Source of the DNA: Planococcus rifietoensis
GTDB taxonomy: Bacteria > Bacillota > Bacilli > Bacillales_A > Planococcaceae
Reading direction: 5' to 3'
NCBI RefSeq assembly: GCF_001465795.2
Contig: NZ_CP013659.2
Location: 1,816,501 to 1,880,500 of the forward strand
Length of the DNA: 64,000 bases
In this document: piece by piece, positions 46,201 through 54,324 of the stretch
Numbering within the stretch: position 1 is the stretch's first letter
Layout of the letters: the number at the start of each line of letters is the position of its first letter
Translations under genes and position numbers: made by a program
The notes under the pieces: generated by a model
What the model saw: the letters and a program-made list of their open reading frames with translations, nothing else
Told to the model about the DNA's origin: nothing
The model's database searches: none

Positions 46201-46717
46201 TGCGCATACCGCGTCCACCGCCGCCCAGTGATGCTTTGATCATCAACGGGAATCCGGCTTGTTCGGCAAACGCCTCTACTTCCTCTAATGATTCGACAGG
46301 GCCGTCCGTTCCCGGAATGACTGGGATGCCTGCAGCGATCGCTTGGTCACGGGCTTTGACTTTATCGCCGAACATATCGAGATGGCGGGATGTCGGCCCG
46401 ATGAATACGATGCCTTCTTCTTCACAGCGCCGCGCAAAATGCACGTTTTCGGATAAGAATCCGTACCCTGGGTGAATGGCATCCACTCCTGAGTCTTTGG
46501 CGATGCGAATGATGTCTTCAATGTCCAAATAAGCATCGATCGGCTTTTTGCCTTTGCCGACTAAATACGATTCGTCAGCTTTGTAACGATGAAACGAACC
46601 GCTGTCTTCCTGCGAATAAATCGCAACTGTCCGAAGATTCAGTTCTGTACAGGCGCGGAAGATCCGAATTGCAATTTCTCCGCGGTTGGCTACTAAGATC
46701 TTGTTAATCTCTTTCAC
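43277..46717 (-). CDS. pycA: Pyruvate carboxylase
   Basis: 1146 residues, the normal full length. Order: biotin carboxylase (about 1-450; KILVANRGEIAIRIFRA, KASLGGGGRGMR, IEVNPRIQVEHTITE), carboxyltransferase (about 530-830; LLTDTTLRDAHQSLLATR, and HLHTHDTSGNG), allosteric region, and C-terminal biotinyl domain with VTEAMKMET. It makes oxaloacetate from pyruvate, refilling the TCA cycle. The GTG at 46717 gives the usual N-terminus MKEINKILVANRGE; another GTG at 46729 is possible. It follows ftsW as in Bacillus. Confidence 0.98.
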   Translation of the reverse strand: MKEINKILVANRGEIAIRIFRACTELNLRTVAIYSQEDSGSFHRYKADESYLVGKGKKPIDAYLDIEDIIRIAKDSGVDAIHPGYGFLSENVHFARRCEEEGIVFIGPTSRHLDMFGDKVKARDQAIAAGIPVIPGTDGPVESLEEVEAFAEQAGFPLMIKASLGGGGRGMRIVKDASELASSYERAKSEAKAAFGSDEMYVEKFVDKPKHIEVQILGDAEGNVVHLYERDCSIQRRHQKVVEIAPSNSISNELRNEICDAAVKLMKNIDYINAGTVEFLVAGDEFYFIEVNPRIQVEHTITEMVTGIDIVHAQIHIARGHMLHSETIAIPKQEDIPLFGFAIQSRVTTEDPLNDFMPDAGKLMVYRSGGGFGVRLDAGNGFQGAVISPYYDSLLVKVSTWATTFKEAAAKMDRNLQEFRIRGIKTNIPFLENVVKHQNFINGDFDTSFIDSTPELFKFPVRQDRGTKLLSYIGNVTVNGFPGIEKKKKPIHAAPRKPEIDIITEVPQGTKQILDERGPEGLTKWILEQEDVLLTDTTLRDAHQSLLATRMRSHDMFAVAKETARLQSDLFSMEMWGGATFDVSYRFLKEDPWQRLIKLREDIPNVLFQMLFRGANAVGYKNYPDNVIREFARTSAEAGIDVFRIFDSLNWIKGMEVAIDEVRNSGKVAEAAICYTGDILDPSRDKYTVQYYKDMAKELEAAGAHILAIKDMAGLLKPEAAYRLVSELKDTVSLPIHLHTHDTSGNGIYLYSKAIEAGVDIVDTALGTMAGLTSQPSANSLYYAMSGGKRKIRADIESLETMSHYWEDVRKYYSDFESGMNSPHSEIYVHEMPGGQYSNLQQQAKAVGLGMRWEEVKEMYSRVNMLFGDVVKVTPSSKVVGDMALFMVQNELDEKTVLTRGENIDFPESVIEFFEGYIGQPHGGFPKELQKVILKEREPITVRPGELLEPADFDAIRETLFKRLERPVTSHEVLAYALYPKVFEEYSLTNQTFGDVSVLDTLTFLYGMRLSEEIEVEIEKGKTLMIKLVSIGEPQKDGTRIIYFELNGQPREISIQDMTVETDSAAKPKADPTKENHIAATMPGTVLKVVGEKGLKVKRGDHLLVTEAMKMETTVQAPFDGTIQEIYVTAGDGISTGDLLIEMESK

Positions 46718-46732
46718 TCCGACGCACACCCT

Positions 46733-47899
46733 TTACTTTTTCGTTTTTTCGTATTTATTGAACATGGAAACATTCATTAATACTCCCATAGCTAACGATA
46801 ACAAAATTACCGAAGTTCCGCCATAGCTTATAAATGGAAGTGTAACGCCAGTCAGCGGTATGATGCCCGACAGGCCGCCCAGGTTGACGAACGATTGGAT
46901 GCCGATCATGCTTGCGACGCCCGCTGCAAGCATGCGCGCAAGCGGGTCGCTGGTGGTCATGGCAATCCACAATCCCCGAAGGACAACGAAGCCCAATCCG
47001 CCGATGACGACAAAGACGCCGAGAACGCCGAGTTCTTCCGCAATGACCGACATGATGAAATCGGTATGGGGCTCTGGCAAATAACCGAGCTTTTGGATGG
47101 ACTGGCCAAGGCCAAGGCCGCTAAGCCCGCCTGAGCCGATTGCCAAATAACCGTTGACGATTTGAAAGCCAAACCCGAGTTCATCGGAAAATGGATTAAA
47201 GAAGGCATCGATACGCCCTACCCGTTTTTCCGTGAAAATCAGGTCTTTGGCAAAAATCATCGCCGGGATAATGAATACCGCGGCAGCTGCAATGACGATG
47301 CCCGCCAATTTGACGAATGGCTTCAGGCGGACACCTGAAGCTGCCATCACTGACAAGCCGACTGCGCCGATGATGACCATCGAGCCCAAATCCGGCTCCA
47401 GGAAAACCAACAGCAACACAGCCGTCAGGATGATGACCGGCGGGATGATCGATTCGTTCAGTTTGTTGATGGAGCCGTTGCGGTATTTATTGGAAAACAC
47501 CCCAGCTAAATAAAAGATCAAGCCGACTTTGGCGACTTCCGACGGTTGGATATTGGCGAATCCGAGGCTGATCCAACTTTTCGCGCCACCTGCCGCAAAT
47601 CCGATAAAGTGAACCAGGATCAACCCGGCAAAGATGACGGCGAGAACAGTCGCCATCATCCATTTTTTCTTGAAATGCTTATAGGGGAAGATGGCGGCAA
47701 GCAGGAATACAGGATAAGCGATCGCCAAGTTGACCAATTGCTGTATGTAGAAGCGGTCCGGGGAATCGTTATAATAGTTCACGGACCAGGCCATGCTGGA
47801 GGAGTAAATCATGATCAGGCCGAAAATGGTTAGTGCCAGGTATGCAAAGAGAAGCGGGTAGTCTATGTACTTGCCGTATTTCTTGATGTAGGATTTCAT
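46733..47899 (-). CDS. ftsW: FtsW, septal peptidoglycan polymerase (SEDS family)
   Basis: 388 residues with about ten membrane spans. SEDS signatures are FLLAAIFPYKHFKKKW, EPDLGSMVIIGAVGLSV, PEPHTDFIMSVIAEELG and TGVTLPFISYGGTSV. It polymerises lipid II at the septum with PBP2B. It lies between ylaN and pycA as ftsW does in B. subtilis, away from the main division cluster. The spoVE-type paralogue is absent from its usual place by murD. Confidence 0.95.
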   Translation of the reverse strand: MKSYIKKYGKYIDYPLLFAYLALTIFGLIMIYSSSMAWSVNYYNDSPDRFYIQQLVNLAIAYPVFLLAAIFPYKHFKKKWMMATVLAVIFAGLILVHFIGFAAGGAKSWISLGFANIQPSEVAKVGLIFYLAGVFSNKYRNGSINKLNESIIPPVIILTAVLLLVFLEPDLGSMVIIGAVGLSVMAASGVRLKPFVKLAGIVIAAAAVFIIPAMIFAKDLIFTEKRVGRIDAFFNPFSDELGFGFQIVNGYLAIGSGGLSGLGLGQSIQKLGYLPEPHTDFIMSVIAEELGVLGVFVVIGGLGFVVLRGLWIAMTTSDPLARMLAAGVASMIGIQSFVNLGGLSGIIPLTGVTLPFISYGGTSVILLSLAMGVLMNVSMFNKYEKTKK

Positions 47900-47933
47900 T
47901 GTTTTTTATACCTCATTCAATTGGATTCATTAG

Positions 47934-47965
47934 TAAAAAAACTCAAACTGGAATCGTTTGAGTTT
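47934..47965 (-). terminator. Terminator of ylaN
   Basis: AAAACTCAAAC and GTTTGAGTTTT arms, then Ts, on the minus strand between ylaN and ftsW. Confidence 0.85.
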
Positions 47966-47969
47966 TGGG

Positions 47970-48251
47970 TCATTTATTTGTATACGCGTCATGGAGGATG
48001 GACAGTTTCTTCTCCAGCGTATCCATTAAATTTTTACCGGTCTCACGTTCGATCAAGCCGAGTTTGACGGCGAAATCGATTTCCCGTGATAAGCCAAACA
48101 TCTGCGTATCAAGAACTTCTTCATATAAAGGGCAGGAAGGCAATGTAAGATGATCCATCTGCACCTTGATCAATTGCTCAATTTTCTCTGCATCAGCTTT
48201 AAGGAGTTCCAGCGCTTTTTCCTGATAAGTCTGTTCTTCTGTATGTTCCAT
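47970..48251 (-). CDS. ylaN: YlaN (DUF1507), Fur-interacting small protein
   Basis: 93 residues, helical and acidic, with the conserved [28 protein letters not shown]. In B. subtilis and S. aureus, YlaN binds the iron regulator Fur and relieves its repression when iron is low; that role is transferred from the family. GGGGGAG precedes the ATG. It is upstream of ftsW with a terminator between. Confidence 0.94.
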   Translation of the reverse strand: MEHTEEQTYQEKALELLKADAEKIEQLIKVQMDHLTLPSCPLYEEVLDTQMFGLSREIDFAVKLGLIERETGKNLMDTLEKKLSILHDAYTNK

Positions 48252-48415
48252 GAGGACTCCCCCATCACTTGTATTTCTGCTCCATTAGCCTGTTTAAAGT
48301 GTATCTTTTACAGTGCCAAATTGCAAGTCTCTCATGAAAGGGATTAAACCCTTTGGGAATTGTAGGCGAACAGTTATACTGAAGAAGAGAGATACTATAA
48401 TGGAGGGTTTTATTT

Positions 48416-48922
48416 ATGGAATTCATCATACCGTTTAAAGGGCAAGTCACATACAAACTGACCTTGGATCCGACCGTGTGGATTTTTGATGACCGCAAAC
48501 TGGATCTTAAGACGTTTTTCACTGAAGAACATGTCGATAAGGATGATCTGGAAGAATACAAACGCGGCATGGGCGAACATTGGTCGCGTGAAATCATGGA
48601 AGGCGCCACCGTTCCGCCAACCTTGAACTCTGAAAAGAAATACAAGCGCCAGGAAAAGCAAGACATGCTCACAGGCACATTCGGCATGCGCTTCCAGCCA
48701 TTCCTCGACAATGCGGAACCGGCTGATGGTGCATCGAAAGTGGTGTTCGAAACTGCATCAGGTGATCATGATTTCACAATTGAAGATGCCAAGCAATTGA
48801 TCTTTAAATTCAGCCAGGATGGAAAGCCCCTTCGTGAAGACGGGCCGGTCCACATCCTGTTGGCGGACGGCTCGAATGCCGACCAGCCGATTACTCATGT
48901 CTCTGCCATCCGGGTCGAATAG
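48416..48922 (+). CDS. ylaL: YlaL-like conserved protein
   Basis: 168 residues, soluble. It starts MEFIIPFKGQVTYKLTLDPTVWIFDDRKLDL, like Bacillus YlaL proteins, which some databases call peptidyl-prolyl isomerases without proof. Polar and acidic throughout, with no catalytic motif I can name. GGAGGG lies before the ATG. A promoter candidate TTGGGA-N16-TATACT ends at 48380. It heads a plus-strand trio with ylaI and a membrane protein. Confidence 0.65.
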   Translation: MEFIIPFKGQVTYKLTLDPTVWIFDDRKLDLKTFFTEEHVDKDDLEEYKRGMGEHWSREIMEGATVPPTLNSEKKYKRQEKQDMLTGTFGMRFQPFLDNAEPADGASKVVFETASGDHDFTIEDAKQLIFKFSQDGKPLREDGPVHILLADGSNADQPITHVSAIRVE

Positions 48923-48933
48923 GAGGAATGAAT

Positions 48934-49137
48934 ATGCGCGTCCAATGCGTCATCTGCGATAAGATCGAAGAATTGGAAGACGATACGCTGCAAGCCAAGC
49001 GCTTGCGCAACCGGCCAATCCACACACATATGTGCGAGGAATGCCACGACCGGATCACTAAACGGACCGAAGAACGCCTAGCGACAGGCCATTTCCATTT
49101 CTTCCGAAGCTCCCGCAGCATCGAGGATGATTTCTGA
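48934..49137 (+). CDS. ylaI: YlaI family (DUF2197) zinc-ribbon-like protein
   Basis: 67 residues. Two cysteine pairs, CVIC near the N-terminus and CEEC near residue 32, suggest one zinc site. The family has no known function. The second ATG (48934) is preferred because AGGAGG would be too close to the first at 48928. The stop overlaps the next start (TGATG), and the ylaL stop is 12 bases upstream, so all three genes form one operon. Confidence 0.85.
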   Translation: MRVQCVICDKIEELEDDTLQAKRLRNRPIHTHMCEECHDRITKRTEERLATGHFHFFRSSRSIEDDF

Positions 49138-49586
49138 TGAAAATATTAAAAGGATTATGGATCGGCTTCTGGAGCGGCCTCATTCTCGGATTGTTGCTGA
49201 AGTGGATGCAGGCAGTGACCGGCGTCCGGAATTACGAATTGCTATTGAATGTCGATTTTATCCCGCTGGTCAATCAAGTGAACTGGTCGGAGCTGACCGA
49301 GTTCGTTTTCCATCTGATCATCTCTCTGGTGATCGGCATCGTCTATGTGTATATCGCCAAACGCCGCAACTATACTTTCGGCCAGTTGACGATTATCAGC
49401 TTGGTGCTGACCTTGCCAACTTACATCCTGTTTTTCCCGCTTGCCATCTTGGCGGTGGAAGCAGATGTTCCGGAACCGACCGATATGGGAGCGTTCCTGT
49501 ATTGGATTTTGGCACATCTGACATATGCGCTGCTGTTGCCGATCCTTTGTAAAACATTTGAACGCAAAAACGCTGCCTCTCATTGA
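49137..49586 (+). CDS. Unrecognised four-span membrane protein
   Basis: 149 residues with four clear hydrophobic segments (about 5-25, 54-73, 82-106, 120-140). The loops contain VNQVNWSELTEF and VEADVPEPTDM, and the tail is short and basic (KTFERKNAASH). I do not recognise the family. It is translationally coupled to ylaI (TGATG). Its last codons form one arm of the terminator shared with the convergent ylaH, and the two coding regions overlap by seven bases. Confidence 0.8.
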   Translation: MKILKGLWIGFWSGLILGLLLKWMQAVTGVRNYELLLNVDFIPLVNQVNWSELTEFVFHLIISLVIGIVYVYIAKRRNYTFGQLTIISLVLTLPTYILFFPLAILAVEADVPEPTDMGAFLYWILAHLTYALLLPILCKTFERKNAASH

Positions 49587-49599
49587 GAAGCAGCGTTTT
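49566..49599. terminator. Bidirectional terminator inside the ends of two convergent genes
   Basis: AAAACGCTGC and GCAGCGTTTT arms, with an inner TCTCA/TGAGA stem, span the stop codons of the 149-residue membrane protein gene and ylaH. T-rich tracts follow on both strands. Confidence 0.8.
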
Positions 49600-49909
49600 C
49601 GCGTTTTTCGCGCCATAGGCGGATTTTATAAAGGATGAGAATCAATGCGGCAATGACCAAGCCCTCAACGACGGGCAGGAAAAAGGCCAAGAATGTCAGG
49701 CCTAACCCTCCCGCAGCCAAGAACAAGATGATGACTGCATTTTTTCCGATCGATAATTTTTTGGCAAAGCCCAGTTTGTACACAAGTGCCGATAACAGGA
49801 AAATGACAGCAAACAGCGCATATCCTGCCATCTCATAACTCGGCAAGTTTTGATAAAGCACACGGGCTACCGGATACATATTTTCATAGACAAAAGCCTG
49901 CTCGTCCAC
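49580..49909 (-). CDS. ylaH: YlaH-like membrane protein
   Basis: 109 residues with three hydrophobic segments (about 25-46, 53-72, 77-95) and a basic end (YKIRLWREKRE). The region ending in SALVYKLGFAKKLSIGKN matches the YlaH-like family. Position directly after typA is that of B. subtilis. The start is probably GTG at 49909, with GGAAGGA about 11 bases upstream. Function unknown. Confidence 0.82.
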   Translation of the reverse strand: MDEQAFVYENMYPVARVLYQNLPSYEMAGYALFAVIFLLSALVYKLGFAKKLSIGKNAVIILFLAAGGLGLTFLAFFLPVVEGLVIAALILILYKIRLWREKRENAASQ

Positions 49910-49932
49910 GGATTATACATCCTTCCAGTTGT

Positions 49933-51780
49933 TTATTCTTCGATGGCTACTTTCTTTTTCTTCGCCATGCGTTCGCGCTCATTCTTATCAAGAATTTTCT
50001 TGCGCAAGCGGATCGACTGAGGAGTGATTTCGCAGTACTCGTCATCGTTCAAGTATTCCAAAGCTTCTTCAAGGCTCATAAGACGCGCTTTTTTCATCGT
50101 TGTCGTCTGGTCTTTGTTGGCAGAACGGATGTTCGTCGCAGCTTTGATCTTAACGATATTAACCGTCAAATCGTTGTCACGGTTATGTTCACCGACGATC
50201 ATGCCTTCGTAAATTTCAGTACCGACTTCAACGAATGAAGTTCCACGGTCTTCGATGCCCATCAAGCCGTAAGTTGAAGATTTGCCGCGTTCCATAGAAA
50301 CGAGCACACCTTGGCGACGGCCGCCTACGCGTCCTGATGCAACTGGCTGATAGCTGTCGAATGTGTGGTTAATGATTCCGTATCCGCGTGTTTGCGTCAG
50401 GAATTCAGTTGTGTAGCCGATCAATCCACGTGCAGGGACATTAAATACTAGGCGTACTTGTCCGCTTCCGTTATTGACCATATCTAGCATTTCACCTTTG
50501 CGCTCACCAAGTGATTCGATGATTGCGCCAGTGTATTCTTCAGGAACATCCACTTGAACGCGTTCAACCGGTTCGCAGCGGACTCCATCAACCATGCGGA
50601 CGATAACTTCAGGTTTTGAAACCTGAATCTCGAATCCTTCGCGGCGCATGTTTTCAATCAGGATCGACAAGTGCAACTCGCCGCGGCCTGAAACGACCCA
50701 AGCATCCGGAGAATCAGTAGGGTCTACACGTAAAGAGACATCAGTTTGCAACTGTGCATCCAAACGTTCTTGGATTTTACGCGATGTAATCCATTTTCCT
50801 TCTTTACCAGCGAACGGGCTGTTGTTGACAAGGAATGTCATTTGCAGCGTCGGTTCGTCGATGCGAAGAATAGGCAGTGCTTCCTGGTGATCCTGTGGTG
50901 TCACAGTTTCCCCAACGTTGATATCTTCCATGCCGGAGATGGCAATCAGATCGCCAGCTTCGGCTTTTTGGATCTCAACGCGTTTTAGCCCCATAAATCC
51001 GTGAATTTTAGTGACACGGAAGTTTTTGACTGAGCCGTCCAATTTCATTAATGAAACGGATTGCCCGACTTCAATCGTCCCGCGGAAAACGCGGCCGATA
51101 CCGATACGTCCAACGTAATCGCTGTAGTCAAGAAGCGCTACTTGGAATTGCAGCGGCTCTTCACGGTTGTCGATTGGTGCTGGAACGTGGTCCATGATTG
51201 CGTCGTAAATGACCTGCATTGTTTCTTCCTGATCAGCTGGATCAGATGAAAGACTTGCAGTCCCGTTCATGCCTGATGCGAAAATGACCGGGAATTCCAA
51301 TTGGTCGTCGTTTGCTTCAAGTTCGATGAACAATTCGATGACTTCGTCGACAACTTCATCTGGACGCGCGAAATCGCGGTCGATTTTGTTAACGACTACA
51401 ATCGGTTTGAGGTTTTGCTCAAGCGCTTTTTTCAAGACAAAGCGTGTCTGTGGCATACAGCCTTCGTAAGCATCGACAACGAGCAAGACACCATCAACCA
51501 TTTTCATGATACGCTCAACTTCGCCACCGAAATCGGCGTGTCCAGGAGTATCCAAAATGTTGATTTTAGCGTCTTTATATTGAATCGCGGTATTTTTCGC
51601 TAGGATTGTGATTCCGCGTTCTCTTTCAATGTCGTTTGAGTCCATCGCCCGCTCATCAACATGTTCGTTTGATCGGAAGATTCCTGATTGCTGAAGCAAC
51701 TGATCCACCAATGTCGTTTTGCCGTGGTCAACGTGTGCGATAATTGCAATGTTTCGTAAATCGTTTCTAAGGTTAGTCAT
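49933..51780 (-). CDS. typA: Ribosome-associated GTPase TypA/BipA
   Basis: 615 residues, full length. The G domain shows [14 protein letters not shown] (P loop), [17 protein letters not shown] and NKIDR. EF-G-like domains III and V and the BipA-specific C-terminal domain follow ([41 protein letters not shown]). It aids 50S assembly and stress or cold growth. The ATG at 51780 has GGAG upstream. Its promoter carries a 17-bp palindrome. Confidence 0.98.
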   Translation of the reverse strand: MTNLRNDLRNIAIIAHVDHGKTTLVDQLLQQSGIFRSNEHVDERAMDSNDIERERGITILAKNTAIQYKDAKINILDTPGHADFGGEVERIMKMVDGVLLVVDAYEGCMPQTRFVLKKALEQNLKPIVVVNKIDRDFARPDEVVDEVIELFIELEANDDQLEFPVIFASGMNGTASLSSDPADQEETMQVIYDAIMDHVPAPIDNREEPLQFQVALLDYSDYVGRIGIGRVFRGTIEVGQSVSLMKLDGSVKNFRVTKIHGFMGLKRVEIQKAEAGDLIAISGMEDINVGETVTPQDHQEALPILRIDEPTLQMTFLVNNSPFAGKEGKWITSRKIQERLDAQLQTDVSLRVDPTDSPDAWVVSGRGELHLSILIENMRREGFEIQVSKPEVIVRMVDGVRCEPVERVQVDVPEEYTGAIIESLGERKGEMLDMVNNGSGQVRLVFNVPARGLIGYTTEFLTQTRGYGIINHTFDSYQPVASGRVGGRRQGVLVSMERGKSSTYGLMGIEDRGTSFVEVGTEIYEGMIVGEHNRDNDLTVNIVKIKAATNIRSANKDQTTTMKKARLMSLEEALEYLNDDEYCEITPQSIRLRKKILDKNERERMAKKKKVAIEE

Positions 51781-51816
51781 ACTTTCACTCCAATATTCTT
51801 TTTTCGAGCCTATAAC

Positions 51817-51833
51817 TGTGCTAGTATAGCACA
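51817..51833. promoter_or_regulatory. 17-bp palindrome over the typA promoter
   Basis: TGTGCTA-GTA-TAGCACA is a perfect 7-bp inverted repeat in the typA-ylaF gap. Its centre holds the typA -10 candidate TATACT (minus strand, 51828-51823). The symmetry and position suggest a repressor operator. No -35 of quality is visible. Confidence 0.5.
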
Positions 51834-51887
51834 TATAGGGGAAAAACCCTACGATTTTATTTTCTTGTACGCAGGAGGTTAGATGGT

Positions 51888-52097
51888 ATGAAAGAAGCGA
51901 TCATAGAATCATGGCATAATATAAAATGGATTTTTGTACTATTTTCATTGGCGGCAATTGGGGCAATGGTGCTGATTGGCGTCGCAGTGGCACTTCGCAG
52001 CGTAACCGGTATTTTTCTCTCCATCCTATTATTATTGGTCATCATGGGCTTTGGATTCAAACGAAAAAAAGAAATGCGCGATGCAGGCGTATTATAA
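51888..52097 (+). CDS. ylaF: YlaF-like membrane protein (DUF5325)
   Basis: 69 residues with two hydrophobic spans (about 14-33 and 38-55) and a basic end FKRKKEMRDA. Its size and its divergent position next to typA match ylaF of B. subtilis. AGGAGG precedes the ATG. Function unknown. Confidence 0.82.
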   Translation: MKEAIIESWHNIKWIFVLFSLAAIGAMVLIGVAVALRSVTGIFLSILLLLVIMGFGFKRKKEMRDAGVL

Positions 52098-52099
52098 AC

Positions 52100-52136
52100 A
52101 AAAAAAGTGGCCGGGATATCCCGGCCACTTTTTTTA
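52100..52136. terminator. Bidirectional terminator between ylaF and suhB
   Basis: A perfect palindrome, arms AAAAAAAGTGGCCGGGAT and complement, serves the two convergent genes. Confidence 0.95.
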
Positions 52137-52140
52137 TGGT

Positions 52141-52938
52141 TTATATGTGTTTCGGTTTGATGTAATCCTCAAGCAATTTGCCGTGAATGGATGGATTGGC
52201 AGCTACGAATGTATCTGACTTCAGCAGGTTTGCTGGCTGCCCTGAAAAATTACTTGCGACAGCGCCCACTTCGTTTGCCATGACCAAGCCGCCGGCAATA
52301 TCCCATGGCGATAGCCGCATGGAGATATAGGCATCGATGCGCCCGCTCGCAAGATACGCCAGTTCAAGCGCCGCCGAGCCGTATGAACGCATGCCGCGCG
52401 CTTCATGGACGAGGCGGATCGTCGCTTCATGCTCCACGTGCCGGTTCGGTGTCGCCCACATGGCATTCATGCCGATGATCGATTCGCTGATGTCGGTCTC
52501 GATGAGCGGCTGCAGCCGTTCGTCGTTATAATACGCACCGCCGCCTGCTACTGCATAATACAGATCATCATTGACGACATCATAAATGTACCCCATCTTG
52601 CCGACGCCATCTTCGTATATGCCGAGCGAAATGGCAAAATTGCGTCGTTGATGCACAAAATTCATCGTGCCATCGATCGGGTCAAGCATCCAAACGATGC
52701 CGCTTAATTCTTCGATTGTATCCCCGTAACCTTCTTCGCCAAAAACGCGGTGTCCCGGAAAATCTTCCCGGATATGGCGGATGAAGAACTTTTCCACTTC
52801 CTTGTCCACGTTTGTGACCAAGTCATTGGCATGGGCTTTCGTATCCACCGAGATGTCGCTAAGAAATGAATTGCGGATTCGGTGCCCTGCTTCTTTGATC
52901 ATCGATTTTATGTAACGGTCCATTGCATGCTGGTCCAT
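52141..52938 (-). CDS. suhB: Inositol monophosphatase family protein (SuhB/YktC)
   Basis: 265 residues with the metal-dependent phosphatase motifs: GEEGYG near 70, WMLDPIDGTMNF near 85 and SPWDIAGGLVMANEVG near 205. It hydrolyses inositol-1-phosphate or related sugar phosphates, and some members also act on ribosome biogenesis or antitermination. GGGGGAG lies before the ATG. Its -35 promoter box lies in the terminator hairpin of the upstream ykzI. Confidence 0.93.
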   Translation of the reverse strand: MDQHAMDRYIKSMIKEAGHRIRNSFLSDISVDTKAHANDLVTNVDKEVEKFFIRHIREDFPGHRVFGEEGYGDTIEELSGIVWMLDPIDGTMNFVHQRRNFAISLGIYEDGVGKMGYIYDVVNDDLYYAVAGGGAYYNDERLQPLIETDISESIIGMNAMWATPNRHVEHEATIRLVHEARGMRSYGSAALELAYLASGRIDAYISMRLSPWDIAGGLVMANEVGAVASNFSGQPANLLKSDTFVAANPSIHGKLLEDYIKPKHI

Positions 52939-52964
52939 GTATGAGCTCCCCCTTATTTCTTTCT

Positions 52965-52993
52965 ATTATAACGAAAAAAGCATCCACTGTCTT
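52965..52993 (-). promoter_or_regulatory. Promoter of suhB
   Basis: AAGACA, 17-base spacer and TATAAT on the minus strand, about 27 bases before suhB. It overlaps the ykzI terminator. Confidence 0.72.
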
Positions 52994-53009
52994 TAGCCAG
53001 CAGATGCTT
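52974..53009 (-). terminator. Terminator of ykzI
   Basis: AAGCATC-TG-CTG and CAG-TG-GATGCTT arms around an eight-base loop, then six Ts on the minus strand. Confidence 0.8.
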
Positions 53010-53028
53010 CTACGGTATGGTCGTCTGT

Positions 53029-53223
53029 TTACAATGCATGAAGAGCCTCCAGTTCTACTTGTATTTCTGCCAGCCGTTTCTTGCTCTTATCCTTTTGGCT
53101 GCTGTCATTTTGCTGCATTGCATCATACAAGGTGGCCAATTCGTAATCAAGTTCCAGCTTCAAGGTATTGATATACTCTTTTTCTACATCCGCTTTCCGG
53201 ATAATCTGTATCATCTGCTTCAT
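53029..53223 (-). CDS. ykzI: YkzI-like small protein
   Basis: 64 residues, charged and helical (VEKEYINTLKLELDYELATLYDAM, then KKRLAEIQVELEAL), probably a coiled-coil hairpin. The start at 53223 follows GGGGGG; the longer open frame upstream is not supported. Position between suhB and yktB is that of ykzI in B. subtilis. Function unknown. Confidence 0.78.
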   Translation of the reverse strand: MKQMIQIIRKADVEKEYINTLKLELDYELATLYDAMQQNDSSQKDKSKKRLAEIQVELEALHAL

Positions 53224-53380
53224 AAGTGAGCGCCCCCCTTCCCTCATAATCGGAATATTCCGATTGCGATGTTTGTTACACATCTTTACCCCGTTTATTC
53301 CTCCTGGAAACTTATTTATATTCATTCTTCACAAACTTCGTTAAAATAAAACCTGATGATTATTTAAGGAGGGGATGTCC

Positions 53381-54025
53381 GTGAATCCATACTGGACTGA
53401 ACAGGATTTTGAAGTATTTGAAACTCCAGGACTCGAGGCGCGCATGGAAGCATTATCGACCCATGTACGACCAAAATTCGAAGCATTGGGCCAAGACTTT
53501 TCCGCTTATTTCTCCGGGGAAACCGGGGATGAATTTTTCCCGCATGTCGCGAAGCACATGCGCCGGACTGTCAATCCGCCGAATGACAGCTGGGTGGCAT
53601 TTGCGCCTTATAAACGCGGCTATAAAGCTGTCCCGCATTTCCAAATTGGGCTTTGGGAAAGCCATGTATTTGTTATTCTTGCTGTCATTTATGAAGCGCC
53701 CGGCAAACCGCAAATGGCGAACCAACTGATTTCTACTGGGGCTTTAGCTGACTTGCCGGAAGAATTTGTCGTTTCAGGCGATCATATGAAGCCTGAAGCC
53801 GATGCCATTGCATCGCTTGGCGAAGAGGGCATCGAAAAGCTGCTCACGCGGCTGCGCGATGTCAAAAAAGGGGAGCTCGTCATCGGCAGGCAGTTGGCAC
53901 GCGCTGATGCTGCTGCGCTCGATAAAGATGGATTTTATGCTTTTGCAGAAGAAACATTCCGCGAGCTGCTTCCGATTTACCGGAAGTTGCTTCAAGCAAA
54001 CGAAAAAACCGCCGTTCATCGCTGA
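53381..54025 (+). CDS. yktB: YktB family protein (UPF0637/DUF1054)
   Basis: 214 residues, soluble. DUF1054 features include FPHVAKHMRRTVNPPNDSWVAFAPYKRGYKAVPHFQIGLWESHVFV. No enzyme activity is known. The GTG at 53381 is preferred because AGGAGG would sit only 2 bases from the ATG at 53375. The stop codon lies inside the terminator hairpin shared with the convergent yktA. Confidence 0.9.
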   Translation: MNPYWTEQDFEVFETPGLEARMEALSTHVRPKFEALGQDFSAYFSGETGDEFFPHVAKHMRRTVNPPNDSWVAFAPYKRGYKAVPHFQIGLWESHVFVILAVIYEAPGKPQMANQLISTGALADLPEEFVVSGDHMKPEADAIASLGEEGIEKLLTRLRDVKKGELVIGRQLARADAAALDKDGFYAFAEETFRELLPIYRKLLQANEKTAVHR

Positions 54026-54038
54026 ACGGCGGTTTTTT
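54003..54038. terminator. Bidirectional terminator between yktB and yktA
   Basis: AAAACCGCCGTTC and GAACGGCGGTTTT arms around ATCGCT, overlapping the yktB stop codon. Confidence 0.93.
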
Positions 54039-54039
54039 C

Positions 54040-54315
54040 CTATCTTTTGATGCGGATCAATTCATCGCCTGAAGCTTCTTTCATCTTCTTGACGACCGTA
54101 AAACTGACATAGCCGCTTTCTTCTTCAAACTCACGGAAGTATGTCTTTTCTTCTGCCATCGATGGCACCACTTTTTTAAACTTGCGGTATTTGTCCATCA
54201 ATTCCTGCCGTTCGACCCCTTTTTCATAAGCTTTTTCTATCGCTTCGAAAAATTCCACGACGTCGACGATCTCGTCTGTCGTCCAATCGATGGAAAATGG
54301 ATATGAATATTCCAT
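54040..54315 (-). CDS. yktA: YktA family protein (UPF0223)
   Basis: 91 residues. The N-terminus MEYSYPFSIDWTTDEIVDVVEFF and VERQELMDKYRKFKKVVPSMAEEKTYFREFE match UPF0223. Function unknown. A GTG at 54324, directly after the preceding stop, is an alternative start; the ATG gives the family N-terminus. It follows the nitronate monooxygenase-like gene without a gap. Confidence 0.88.
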   Translation of the reverse strand: MEYSYPFSIDWTTDEIVDVVEFFEAIEKAYEKGVERQELMDKYRKFKKVVPSMAEEKTYFREFEEESGYVSFTVVKKMKEASGDELIRIKR

Positions 54316-54324
54316 GGCCTTCAC

